Positions 56,734-64,000 of a stretch of 64,000 nt of DNA are shown here, piece after piece. How positions within the stretch are numbered: the first letter of the stretch is position 1; every line of letters starts with the position of its first letter. This DNA is from Microbacterium testaceum (GTDB lineage Bacteria > Actinomycetota > Actinomycetes > Actinomycetales > Microbacteriaceae), in assembly GCF_001476285.1 (NCBI RefSeq), contig NZ_LDRU01000030.1, positions 1 through 64,000 on the forward strand, in the 5' to 3' direction. Both the position numbers and the translations under genes were made by a program. The notes under the pieces are model-generated. The model saw only the letters and a list, made by a program, of their open reading frames with translations. It was not told the DNA's origin and ran no database searches.

Positions 56734-58728
56734 TCAGCTGCGACGGGCGGCGTCGCGCTCGGCCGCCCGGGCGTCGCGCTCCGCGAGCCGCGCGAGCTCT
56801 TCGTTGTAGGCGTCGAGCTCGAGGTCGCCGACGCGGTCGACGTGGCGGTCGCGTCGGCGCTGCTGGCGCTCGTCGCTACGACTCCACTGGATCGCGACGG
56901 TGATCGCGAGGATCAGGGTCGGGATCTCGCCGACCGACCACGCCACGCCGCCGCCGGCGTACTGATCCTCGAGGGGTGTCGGCCCCCACGTGCGCCCCAT
57001 CGCCCCGAACCACTCGGCGACCATCAAGCCGGAGTTCATCATGATCGCGATGCCGAAGAACGCGTGCATGGCCATGATCGCGATGAGCACGAGGAGCCGC
57101 ATCGGGTAGGGCAGACGGTACGGGACCGGGTCGATCCCGATGAGGCTCAGCACGAACAGGTAGCCCGTGATGAGGAAGTGGGCGACCATCCAGATGTGCC
57201 CGAGGTGGTCGTACAGCGACCAGCGGAACAGATCGGTGTAGTAGAAGGCCCAGAGCGAGCCGATGAACAGTCCGGCGGCGACATAGGGGTTCGTGAGCAC
57301 CTTGGCGACCGGATTGTGGACGGCCCAGAGGATCCACTCGCGACCGCCGCGCGTGCCGTCGTCGCGCTTGCGGATCGCGCGGGCCGCAAGGGTCACCGGC
57401 GCCCCCGAGACCAGCATGAGCGGGATCGCCATCGACAGCAGCATGTGCCCGATCATGTGCATGCTGAACAGGTAGTCCTGGTAGACGTTCACCGGCCCCG
57501 AGGTGATCCAGAACACCGCGAGCATGCCCAGGCACCACAGCACCGTCCGGTAGATCGGCCAGCTGTCGCCGCGGCGGCGCAGACGCCACACGCCGGCGAG
57601 GTAGAAGAAGAGTCCGAAAGCGACGACGAATGCCCAGAGCAGGTCGATGTCCCAGCTGGTGAACCAGCGTTCGATCGTCAGCTCGGGCGGCAACGGCGAG
57701 CCCGTGAGGATCTCGGCGGGAGTCTGGCCCACCAGCGGCGGAGCGATCGGAGGAGGGGTGCGGGCGAGGGCTGCGGCCGCACCGCTCGCGATCCCCATGA
57801 AGACGAGCTCGACGACGATGATCGCCCAGAAGCGCCGCGAGCCCTGCTCGTCGGCCATGCGCGAGATCAGGCGGCGGCGGTACCACGCGCCCAGCACACC
57901 CATCGCGAGCAGCGCCGCGACCTTGACGAGGACCAGGATGCCGTAGGGCGAGAACAGGTTCTCCCAGCCCAGCAGGCCGATCGAGGCGCGCACCGTGCCC
58001 GAGACGGCCACGACGACGAACGCCGCGAGGGCGATCGACGAGTACCGCAGCAGCGTGGTCTGCAGTTGCGTCCGCGACATGGCGGGGCGCACGACGACGA
58101 GCAGCACCAGGCCGCCCAGCCAGACGGCGGCGGCGATGATGTGCAGCACGAGCGAGGTCACGGCCGCCGTGTGGCTCGCCTCGGTGCCGGCGTGGCCCTG
58201 CGTGCCCATCGGGACGAGCGACGCCAGCGCGAGGATCGCGACGATCATCGTCGGAACCCAGGAGCGCACGGCGAAGGTCAGCACGGTCAGCACCGCACCG
58301 GCGATCGTGGTGATCAGCCAGGCGGGGCCGATCTCGCTCTCGACGAGGAAGCGGCCGAGCTGCTGGCCGAAGAGCGGGTCGAGCGTCGGCTTCGCGTTGA
58401 TGATGTTGAGGAAGGTCAGATAGCCGGTCGCGGCCGAGGCGACCGTGAAGATCGCGGCACCGATCGAGGCGGTGTCGAGGGCGAGCTCGAAGGGGCGTTC
58501 CCCGGCCTTCAGGGCGAACAGCGCGAGCACCAGGGAGCCGACCATCGTCGCCGCTGACAGGTTGACCACGAGCGTGGCCAGCGGCAGTCCCCATCGCACC
58601 ACGGGACCGGGGTCTGCGAGCAGGGGCGCAGCGGCGCCGCCGCCGTACGCCAGGCCCGCGACGACGGCGATCAGCGAGACCGCGACCAGGATGACGGGTC
58701 CCGCCACGCGGAGGGCACGGGCGTTCAC
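56734..58728 (-). CDS. CopD/CtaG fusion: copper resistance and cytochrome c oxidase assembly protein
   Basis: This 664-residue polytopic membrane protein joins a CopD-like copper domain (helices about 10-330, with LVLHIIAAAVWLGGLVLLVV) to a CtaG_caa3-type domain (about 380-640, with YLFSMHMIGHMLLSMAIPLML and HNPVAKVLTNPYVAAG), the arrangement usual in actinobacteria. It is thought to deliver copper to heme-copper oxidases. Histidine and methionine pairs in the CtaG part are likely copper ligands. The start is the GTG at 58728. The C-terminal 45 residues are Arg/Asp/Glu-rich and cytoplasmic. Confidence 0.93.
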   Translation of the reverse strand: MNARALRVAGPVILVAVSLIAVVAGLAYGGGAAAPLLADPGPVVRWGLPLATLVVNLSAATMVGSLVLALFALKAGERPFELALDTASIGAAIFTVASAATGYLTFLNIINAKPTLDPLFGQQLGRFLVESEIGPAWLITTIAGAVLTVLTFAVRSWVPTMIVAILALASLVPMGTQGHAGTEASHTAAVTSLVLHIIAAAVWLGGLVLLVVVRPAMSRTQLQTTLLRYSSIALAAFVVVAVSGTVRASIGLLGWENLFSPYGILVLVKVAALLAMGVLGAWYRRRLISRMADEQGSRRFWAIIVVELVFMGIASGAAAALARTPPPIAPPLVGQTPAEILTGSPLPPELTIERWFTSWDIDLLWAFVVAFGLFFYLAGVWRLRRRGDSWPIYRTVLWCLGMLAVFWITSGPVNVYQDYLFSMHMIGHMLLSMAIPLMLVSGAPVTLAARAIRKRDDGTRGGREWILWAVHNPVAKVLTNPYVAAGLFIGSLWAFYYTDLFRWSLYDHLGHIWMVAHFLITGYLFVLSLIGIDPVPYRLPYPMRLLVLIAIMAMHAFFGIAIMMNSGLMVAEWFGAMGRTWGPTPLEDQYAGGGVAWSVGEIPTLILAITVAIQWSRSDERQQRRRDRHVDRVGDLELDAYNEELARLAERDARAAERDAARRS

Positions 58729-58799
58729 CCACCCAGACTACGTCGGCGCGCGCACGCGAGGACGCGGAGCGGCGTCGGAGGCATCGACGAAGGACGATA

Positions 58800-58895
58800 T
58801 CGAACGATTCGGGTCGAATGATCTCGGGTCGAACGATCCCGGGTCGAGCGCTCTTGCGCCGGACGCTCTTGCGCCGGACGCTCTCGCGCCGGACG
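58800..58895. repeat. Six 15-bp tandem units of two types
   Basis: Three units resembling CGAACGATCYCGGGT (58801-58844) run directly into three resembling GGACGCTCTTGCGCC (about 58846-58890). The array lies between the CtaG/CopD start and the HU terminator, so it may belong to the CtaG/CopD promoter region. Confidence 0.6.
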
Positions 58896-58899
58896 AAGA

Positions 58900-58931
58900 C
58901 AGAGGGGGATGCCTCTCGGCATCCCCCTCTG
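58900..58931 (-). terminator. Strong hairpin terminator of the HU gene
   Basis: CAGAGGGGGATGCC (58900-58913) and its exact reverse complement (58918-58931) pair around TCTC, 17 bases after the HU stop. On the minus strand it is followed by TCTTCGTCC, so it resembles an intrinsic terminator with a weak U-tract. Confidence 0.75.
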
Positions 58932-58948
58932 TGCGGTGCGGCGACGTC

Positions 58949-59236
58949 TTACTTGACGGCAGCCTTGAGCTTCGAGCCCGCGGTGACCTTGACGCGCTTG
59001 CCGGCGGGGATCGAGATCTCTTCACCGGTCTGCGGGTTGCGGCCCGTGCGAGCGGACGTGGCGACCTGCTCGAAGGCGATCCAGCCGGGGATCGAAACCT
59101 TGCTGCCCTTGGCGACCGCCTCGGAGACGGTGGAGAAGAGGGAGTCGAGCACGCCCGACACGGCGGACTGGCTCTGCCCGGTCGCGCTGGCGATGCTCGC
59201 GACGAGCTCGGTCTTGGTGATGGACTTGTCAGCCAT
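58949..59236 (-). CDS. HU-family DNA-binding protein
   Basis: This 95-residue HU nucleoid protein starts MADKSITKTELVASIASATG and has the arm sequence ARTGRNPQTGEEISIPAGKR, with RNPQTGE as the signature that intercalates and bends DNA. Unlike the HupB of mycobacteria and Streptomyces HupS it has no Lys/Ala-rich C-terminal tail and ends at KAAVK. The ATG at 59236 has a strong GGAGGA upstream (complement of 59243-59248). A perfect hairpin lies just above that site in the leader, and a strong terminator follows the gene, so it is monocistronic. Confidence 0.96.
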   Translation of the reverse strand: MADKSITKTELVASIASATGQSQSAVSGVLDSLFSTVSEAVAKGSKVSIPGWIAFEQVATSARTGRNPQTGEEISIPAGKRVKVTAGSKLKAAVK

Positions 59237-59642
59237 GTGGTTGTCCTCCAGGCGACGTTGTCGTCGCCTCTCGTTACATCGGACGAGGAGGAATTCTCCT
59301 CGGTGGTCGGGAGACCGCCTCGACAGTATCAACCGAACCGCGGAATTACGGGGATTTTGAGGGATTTCCCCCTCGAATGCACCGGCGTGTCGCTCGAAAC
59401 GGGCCCGACCCGGCCCCGGTGAGAGTGAAGGCCCGCCTCCTCGCGTCCTCGGGCGAAGAAGCCGGGCGAAGCGACCGAGCGATACGGGTGACCTCGGACG
59501 TGAATGAGAGCGGTATATCCCCGGAGGGGCGCGAGATGCGGGTGAGCGGCTTTCGTATGTTGGGGGCTCGACGGGTCATGTGCCTCGCACCATCGGAGGG
59601 TCCGGGCGCCCTCTCCGACTCCCGTCGGGAGAGGGGGGCGCC
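59237..59642. other. 406-base divergent region between HU and the LuxR gene
   Basis: No gene is seen. The HU side holds the ribosome binding site and an 8-bp-arm hairpin AGGCGACG/CGTCGCCT (59250-59257 and 59262-59269) in the leader, plus a GAGGAGGAATTCTCCTC near-palindrome at about 59284-59300. No clear promoter could be assigned for the LuxR gene. Confidence 0.55.
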
Positions 59643-61085
59643 ATGCCGAACACGCAGAGATCCATCGACGCCCGGGCCGCCTTCCACGCGGCGGTCGTCA
59701 CGACCGCGGCCCGGTTGGCCCCCGGGCACGGGATTCCGGAGCAGCGCCACCTCGCCCTCCTGGCCGAAGCACCGCCGCCCCCGCTTCCTCGCGTCTGGAC
59801 CGACACGGCGGCGCTGACCCTTGCCGCCGTCCTGGTGTCGCGGGCGCGCCGAGATGCCCTCTCCGAGGGGCTCTCGCTCATCGATCGGTACTTCGTCGAC
59901 ACCCGCCTCACCCGCGAAGCCACCCTGTCCGACGACGCGCGCGCGCATCTGCTCGCGGCCGCCGGCGAGTACTGCTGCGCCATCGGCTGGCCACAGGTCG
60001 GCGCACAGTACGGCGCCGAAGCTCTGCTCTTCGCCGACACCGACCCGGTCCGGTACCGCGCCCACGCCGTTCTCGCCCTGGGCCATGCCCTCAATGGCGA
60101 GTACGAGAGCAGCGAGAACGACAGGGCCGCCGCTCAGGCGCTCTTCACCGACAATGCCTGGCCTGACGATGAGATCGACTACCTCGTCCTGCTCGCGGAA
60201 TCCCTCGTGGCCGCGGCCTGGATGCAGCCGGAGCGTCTCGTGGCGGTCTCCACGATCCTGCACGAGACCCGGCCGGACGACCCGTACTGGGACTACTCCG
60301 CCCGCGCCATCGACGTCATGCGGGGCCTCGTCGAGCGCGACTACTCGGGAGCTCTCGCCGCGAACTGGCAGCTGTCGTATGGTTCACGGCGCCACCGCAG
60401 CCACCGCATGATCCGCGACTTCCTCACGTGCATCCGGTCCGACATCCTCGTCGCGCGAGGTGAGTACGCCGAGGCTCTGGCGACTCTTTCCACCGGACAG
60501 ACTCCGCCCGGACACGGGATCTGCTTCCCGATGCAGCGCTCGGTGGCGCTGCTCCTCCTCGGACGCGACCGCGAACTGCTCGCCGAGACCGAGGCGTGCG
60601 TGGCCGACGAGACCGACCACTGCTTACGCACCCTGACTCCCACGCTGCTGCGTCGCGCGATCGCATTCGCGCGTATCGGGTCCGCGCGACGCGCCGCGCA
60701 GAGCATGGAAGCGGCCCTGCTGCTGATCTCGCGGACCGGGGGCTCGATCACGCCGTTCATCATGCTGCCCCTGGGCGAGACGCTGGCCCTGTTCGACGAG
60801 GTGGTGAGCGCTCGACCAGAGCTCGGACCCCTCGTCACCGGCATCCGGGACTTCCTGCCCTCGGTCGCCGCACCGTCGCTGAACCCCGCTGAAGCCATCG
60901 GGCTCACCCCCACCGAGCGGGAACTGGCGGTGCTGCTCTCGTCGGACCGGAACCTGGCCGACATCGCCCGCGAGAGGGGTGTGTCTCTCAACACCGTCAA
61001 GAGCCAGGTGCGTTCCATCTACGCCAAGCTCGGCGTCAGCGGGCGCGCGGAGGCCGTGGGAGAACTCCTGAGACGGACGTTCTGA
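59643..61085 (+). CDS. LuxR-family transcriptional regulator with TPR-like sensor region
   Basis: This 480-residue protein has a LuxR-type helix-turn-helix at about 418-478 (LTPTERELAVLLSSDRNLAD, then VSLNTVKSQVRSIYAKLG). It is preceded by a long alpha-helical region rich in Ala and Leu that resembles the helical repeat part of LAL-type regulators, but it has no N-terminal ATPase (no Walker A). The ATG at 59643 follows GAGAGGGGGG; a start at 59580 would add 21 residues with no homology character. No adjacent target operon is evident, and it converges with the ribosomal-protein genes over a shared terminator. Confidence 0.85.
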   Translation: MPNTQRSIDARAAFHAAVVTTAARLAPGHGIPEQRHLALLAEAPPPPLPRVWTDTAALTLAAVLVSRARRDALSEGLSLIDRYFVDTRLTREATLSDDARAHLLAAAGEYCCAIGWPQVGAQYGAEALLFADTDPVRYRAHAVLALGHALNGEYESSENDRAAAQALFTDNAWPDDEIDYLVLLAESLVAAAWMQPERLVAVSTILHETRPDDPYWDYSARAIDVMRGLVERDYSGALAANWQLSYGSRRHRSHRMIRDFLTCIRSDILVARGEYAEALATLSTGQTPPGHGICFPMQRSVALLLLGRDRELLAETEACVADETDHCLRTLTPTLLRRAIAFARIGSARRAAQSMEAALLLISRTGGSITPFIMLPLGETLALFDEVVSARPELGPLVTGIRDFLPSVAAPSLNPAEAIGLTPTERELAVLLSSDRNLADIARERGVSLNTVKSQVRSIYAKLGVSGRAEAVGELLRRTF

Positions 61086-61088
61086 ACG

Positions 61089-61128
61089 GCGAAGGGCGGG
61101 AGCCCCTCTCGGGACCCCCGCCCTTCGC
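61089..61128. terminator. Bidirectional terminator between LuxR gene and rpsN
   Basis: GCGAAGGGCGGG (61089-61100) and CCCGCCCTTCGC (61117-61128) are perfect 12-base arms around a 16-base loop. It begins four bases after the LuxR stop and ends 14 bases before the rpsN stop on the other strand. Confidence 0.75.
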
Positions 61129-61142
61129 GGTGGTACTGGTGC

Positions 61143-61448
61143 TTACCAGGACGACTTGGTCACACCGGGCAGTTCGCCACGGTGGGCCATGTCACGGAAG
61201 CGGACGCGCGAGACGCCGAACTTCGTGAGGACACCACGGGGGCGGCCGTCGATGACGTCGCGGCTGCGCACGCGCGCGGGCGACGCGTTGCGGGGCAGCT
61301 TCTGCAGGCCCACGCGGGCGGCCTCGCGGGCCTCGTCGGTCGCGTTGGGGTCGACCAGGGTCTTCTTCAGCTCGGCGCGCTTCGCGGCGTAGCGCTCGAC
61401 GACGACCTTGCGCTGCTCGTTGCGCGCGATCTTGCTCTTCTTAGCCAT
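61143..61448 (-). CDS. rpsN: 30S ribosomal protein S14, zinc-independent type
   Basis: This 101-residue S14 is of the long, cysteine-free (C-) type: [20 protein letters not shown] in the core and a [19 protein letters not shown]-terminus, with no CxxC pairs. In many actinobacteria this form belongs to the zinc-starvation set under Zur, but some genera keep it as the main copy. It follows rpmG by four bases in an rpmB-rpmG-rpsN operon. No clear Zur box was seen upstream of rpmB. Confidence 0.97.
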   Translation of the reverse strand: MAKKSKIARNEQRKVVVERYAAKRAELKKTLVDPNATDEAREAARVGLQKLPRNASPARVRSRDVIDGRPRGVLTKFGVSRVRFRDMAHRGELPGVTKSSW

Positions 61449-61452
61449 GTGC

Positions 61453-61623
61453 TTAGCGCTCCTCTCGGAAGTCGACGTGCTTGCGGACCACGGGGTCGTA
61501 CTTCTTGAGCACGATGCGGTCGGGGTTGTTGCGGCGGTTCTTGCGCGTCACGTAGGTGTACCCCGTGCCGGCGGTCGAACGCAGCTTGATGATCGGACGG
61601 ACGTCCTGAGCCTTCTTCGCCAT
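61453..61623 (-). CDS. rpmG: 50S ribosomal protein L33, zinc-independent type
   Basis: This 56-residue L33 ([20 protein letters not shown] at the N-terminus, [14 protein letters not shown] in the middle, ending DFREER) lacks the two CxxC motifs of zinc-binding L33. Its ATG at 61623 shares one base with the rpmB stop (TAATG), so translation is coupled. Together with C- S14 it indicates that this operon can supply zinc-free ribosomal proteins. Confidence 0.96.
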   Translation of the reverse strand: MAKKAQDVRPIIKLRSTAGTGYTYVTRKNRRNNPDRIVLKKYDPVVRKHVDFREER

Positions 61624-61859
61624 TACAGCTTCACGCCCTTCGCCTGCAGGTCACGGACGACGGCTTCGATACCGCGCGCGTCGATGACCTTGATGCCCTT
61701 CGCCGAGACGTTGAGCTTGATGTTGCGACCCAGCGACGGAACGAAGTAGGTCTTCTTCTGCACGTTCGGGTCGAAGCGGCGCTTCGTCCGGCGGTGCGAG
61801 TGCGAGATGTTGTGACCGAAGCCGGGAACCGCTCCAGTCACCTGGCACACTGCTGCCAT
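61623..61859 (-). CDS. rpmB: 50S ribosomal protein L28
   Basis: This 78-residue L28 starts [21 protein letters not shown] and contains the [20 protein letters not shown] core. It has a single cysteine (Cys5) and not the four needed for zinc, matching the zinc-independent branch. It is the first gene of the operon. The 240 bases upstream contain a TAGACT-like -10 (complement of 62000-62005) but no convincing -35 or Zur site. Confidence 0.96.
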   Translation of the reverse strand: MAAVCQVTGAVPGFGHNISHSHRRTKRRFDPNVQKKTYFVPSLGRNIKLNVSAKGIKVIDARGIEAVVRDLQAKGVKL

Positions 61860-62033
61860 GGTGATGTCTCCTTCTGTACCGTGACACCGGACGGTGCCAC
61901 CCAAGATCCCTTGTCTGCACCCCGTCTGAGCACGACGGAGGGCCGGGATCAGGAGGAGGGGTGCGAACTGCGTGCTGGAGTGCGCGCAGACAAGGGGTCA
62001 GTCTAGCACGGACGGCGTGTCGCCTTGACTCCC

Positions 62034-62058
62034 GGTGGCTTCGACAGGCTCAGCCACC
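62034..62058. repeat. CTTCGACAGGCTCAG palindromic repeat
   Basis: GGTGGCT (62034-62040) and AGCCACC (62052-62058) flank TCGACAGGCTC. From memory this resembles a short intergenic repeat common in Microbacteriaceae genomes. It lies between the rpmB promoter and the 3' end of the DNA glycosylase gene. Confidence 0.5.
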
Positions 62059-62101
62059 TGCGCCGTGGAGGTCCCAGAGCATATTGAAGGGACCGGGTCC
62101 C

Positions 62102-62776
62102 TCACTCCCCCGTCGCCTCCGCGGCACCGCGGCCCCAGCGGAACGCCGACACCGTGGCATCCCCCTCGATCCAGAAGCGCCAGGGGAACGCGGCGGTGCC
62201 GGCGACACCGGCCACCCCGACGCGCGGGCCGGTCGCGATGCGGGCCACCGGTTCGTCCGGCCATCGGAGCCGCGCGCGGGCGCCGGCGCGGACCTCACCG
62301 GTCACCGCGTCGATCCCGTCGTGCAGCGGATGCCGAAGGCCCACCGCGTCGCCCAGACGACCGGGACCCCGGGCGAGGTCGCGCGCGGCACGAACGACAC
62401 CGCGGCGCTCGAGACGACGCCTCTCGGCGACCGGTGCCCCCTCGATGATCTCGCCGCCGCGCAGCAGCACACCACCGGCGACACCCTCGGGCCCGCAGAC
62501 GACGTTGACGCAGGAATGGATGCCGTGGCTCAGGTAGACGTAAAGATGACCGGGCTCGCCCCACATCGTGGCATTGCGAGCGGTCGGACCCATCCGTGCG
62601 TGCGAGCCCGGATCGGGCCGTTCCCCCGTGCCGAGACCGTGATACGCCTCGACCTCGGTGAGACGGACGGCGACGCGTTCTCCCTCGACCTCGGTCTCGA
62701 GCACGGCGCCCAGCAGCGAGGGGGCGACCTCGACCGGGAGCCCCGCGAGCTCGTCGCGCGTCGCGAACCGCGTCAT
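62102..62776 (-). CDS. 3-methyladenine DNA glycosylase (AAG/MPG type)
   Basis: This 224-residue monofunctional glycosylase removes alkylated purines. Its recognised segments are VAPSLLGAVLETEVEGERVAVRLTEVEAYHG, with the catalytic Glu in LTEVEAY, MGPTARNATMWGEPGHLYVYLSHG, with the DNA-intercalating tyrosine region, and ARGPGRLGDAVGL, the loop that lines the base pocket. The ATG at 62776 overlaps the stop of the next gene (ATGA), so the two are co-translated. The length is normal for the bacterial family. Confidence 0.94.
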   Translation of the reverse strand: MTRFATRDELAGLPVEVAPSLLGAVLETEVEGERVAVRLTEVEAYHGLGTGERPDPGSHARMGPTARNATMWGEPGHLYVYLSHGIHSCVNVVCGPEGVAGGVLLRGGEIIEGAPVAERRRLERRGVVRAARDLARGPGRLGDAVGLRHPLHDGIDAVTGEVRAGARARLRWPDEPVARIATGPRVGVAGVAGTAAFPWRFWIEGDATVSAFRWGRGAAEATGE

Positions 62777-64000
62777 CCGGGCGGGACCTGGCACCACGAG
62801 AGGTCGAAGCCCTCGAGGGCGACGAGCTGCTGGCCGGTGTCGATCTCGACGAGGTGCGTCTGCAGCTTCCCGGGGAGGGGCAGTTGGTAGCGGTCGAAGG
62901 GGTTGTTCACGGCGCCCGGGGCCACCAGGACCGCGGCGTAACGCCCACTCGGCGAGACGCACGTCTGCAGGACCGTGTCGGTTCCCGGCACGTCGAGCAG
63001 CTGACGCACCGTCCCGTCGCTGCTGACGTGCCCGACGATGGTCGAGCGATAGGCGCCGTCCGACCCGATGTCGGCGAACGACCGGACGGTTCCCGCGTCG
63101 AGACCGGGGACGGGCGTCGCGCGGCCCGTTCTTCCCGGAGGGTCGACCGGGTCGACGAGGGCTTCCTCCGAACCGTCCGTGAGGTTGATCTCGCGCACTC
63201 CTTCGAGGCGTTCGACGATCGCCACCGACGACCCGCGAGCGATGCCGTCGATCGCCACCGCGCTGCCGAGCGGAGCGGCGTTCCCGCCCACCGCGTCGGT
63301 CAGGAGGAGCCGCGAGTCGAACGTCAGCACGAGCATGCTGTCGGTGTCGGGCACGAAACGCCAGTCGGCGATGCGCACATCGCCCCCGTTGAGGCCCACC
63401 TCGACCGGGGCGTCCTCGGTCGCGGCCGAGGCCGTGAAGAGCCGGCTCTCGCGTCCGCCCGCGGCGCCGAGAGTGGCATCCGAGAAGGTGAAACCGAAGC
63501 GCTCTCCGCGATCCGCCGACTGCAGGTTCGAGACGAAGCCGGGGCCGGGCAGGGTCACGTCGCGCGGATTCTTCCCGTCGAGATCGGTGACGATCACGCG
63601 GGCGGTGTCGTTGTCGCGTGTGGAGATGACGAGGTGGTTCGCCGTCGTCCGGAAATCCTCGATGTGCGGGTCGGTGAACACCGGGAGCCCGGCCTTGCCC
63701 TCGAGGTCGGTGCGGAAGATCGTGTCGCCCTCGGGCGTCCCGCGCTGCATCAGGTACGCCTGCAGGGCAGGCGTACGGAACGTCTCGGTGAGGGTCGCTC
63801 CGGGCCCCGCGCCGAGACCCTTCACGTCGTTCACGGTGACGCGGTAGTCGGAGTCGTCGCGCAGCGGCAGCGTGAAGCGGATGCCGACGCTGCGTCCGGA
63901 GGTGTCGACGGTGAACGGCGTCGCCGGCTCCACCTCGACCTGCGAGGGATCCACCTTCTCGAGCGACTGGGTCGTGGTGAGGATGACGCGGGATCCGGAT
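62773..64000 (-). CDS. Propeller-like extracytoplasmic protein, N-terminus beyond the window
   Basis: This is an open reading frame of at least 409 residues entering from the right edge. The first visible part resembles a fibronectin- or Ig-like fold (TPFTVDTSGRSVGIRFTLPL, YRVTVNDVKGLG), and the rest looks like a beta-propeller of seven or fewer blades with repeated (T/S)DGxx and DLDGKNPRDVTLPGPG turns, typical of WD40/TolB-like secreted actinobacterial proteins. A GTG at 63954 is inside the reading frame and not a credible start. Its function is unknown. It ends in FDLSWCQVPPG, overlapping the DNA glycosylase start. Confidence 0.8.
   Translation of the reverse strand, partial: SGSRVILTTTQSLEKVDPSQVEVEPATPFTVDTSGRSVGIRFTLPLRDDSDYRVTVNDVKGLGAGPGATLTETFRTPALQAYLMQRGTPEGDTIFRTDLEGKAGLPVFTDPHIEDFRTTANHLVISTRDNDTARVIVTDLDGKNPRDVTLPGPGFVSNLQSADRGERFGFTFSDATLGAAGGRESRLFTASAATEDAPVEVGLNGGDVRIADWRFVPDTDSMLVLTFDSRLLLTDAVGGNAAPLGSAVAIDGIARGSSVAIVERLEGVREINLTDGSEEALVDPVDPPGRTGRATPVPGLDAGTVRSFADIGSDGAYRSTIVGHVSSDGTVRQLLDVPGTDTVLQTCVSPSGRYAAVLVAPGAVNNPFDRYQLPLPGKLQTHLVEIDTGQQLVALEGFDLSWCQVPPG

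Noticed and set aside
61860..62101. Zur box upstream of rpmB
   Set aside because: No A+T-rich TGAWAAYnATTWTCA-like palindrome is present in the 240 bases before rpmB.

Overview
The window is about 70% G+C with dense, short-gapped operons. Its housekeeping genes (an HU protein, zinc-independent S14, L33 and L28, a CtaG/CopD fusion, a DtxR-type iron box) and its many GGATGCC/GGCATCC words point to an actinobacterium of the Microbacteriaceae, most likely Microbacterium. That assignment is inference from composition and gene content. No tRNA, rRNA, CRISPR array, insertion sequence or prophage gene was seen.

Region 1 (1-8.3 kb, minus strand) is an aromatic-ring degradation operon: extradiol dioxygenase, two fumarylacetoacetate-hydrolase-family enzymes, cyclase-family hydrolase, FAD monooxygenase, ACMSD-type amidohydrolase, SDR dehydrogenase, then a DHA2-type exporter cut by the left edge. 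Region 2 (8.5-40.1 kb) is the centre of interest, a glycoside catabolic island. It has five sets of C-glycoside deglycosidase (CGD) modules: three with separate beta (DUF6379) and alpha (TIM-barrel) subunits, and two in which beta and alpha are fused in one polypeptide. With them are a GMC-type FAD sugar oxidase, four further TIM-barrel isomerase/epimerase-like proteins, three Gfo/Idh/MocA dehydrogenases, a ThuA-like protein, a SnoaL-like protein, a CYP152-type P450, a CUT1 sugar ABC transporter without its own ATPase, GH43 and GH3 glycosidases, an alpha/beta-hydrolase, and ROK and LysR regulators.

The likely logic, inferred from published C-glycoside pathways, is import and trimming of decorated plant glycosides, C3 oxidation of the sugar by the GMC oxidase, C-C (or C-O) cleavage of the 3-keto glycoside by CGDs, and salvage of the keto-sugar by dehydrogenases and isomerases. 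A 23-bp palindromic operator family (half-sites CTTATGTC and GACATTAG, 7 bases apart) recurs in front of the exporter, three CGD operons and both sides of the ABC-transporter promoter region. It ties regions 1 and 2 into one probable regulon.

Region 3 (40.2-46.4 kb) holds a complete pcaHGBDC operon, its divergent IclR regulator and pobA, turning 4-hydroxybenzoate through protocatechuate to beta-ketoadipate. This could consume the phenolic ring of a released aglycone. Region 4 (46.7-64 kb) is ordinary chromosome: amino-acid permease, CorA, DUF3140, EamA exporter, a serine-hydrolase-like lipoprotein that has lost its catalytic motifs, iron-box-controlled heme oxygenase, PIF1-like helicase, a MerR/thioredoxin-reductase-like pair, CtaG/CopD, HU, a LuxR regulator, rpmB-rpmG-rpsN, 3-methyladenine DNA glycosylase and a propeller-like protein cut by the right edge. 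Several families of intergenic hairpins sit at operon ends throughout.
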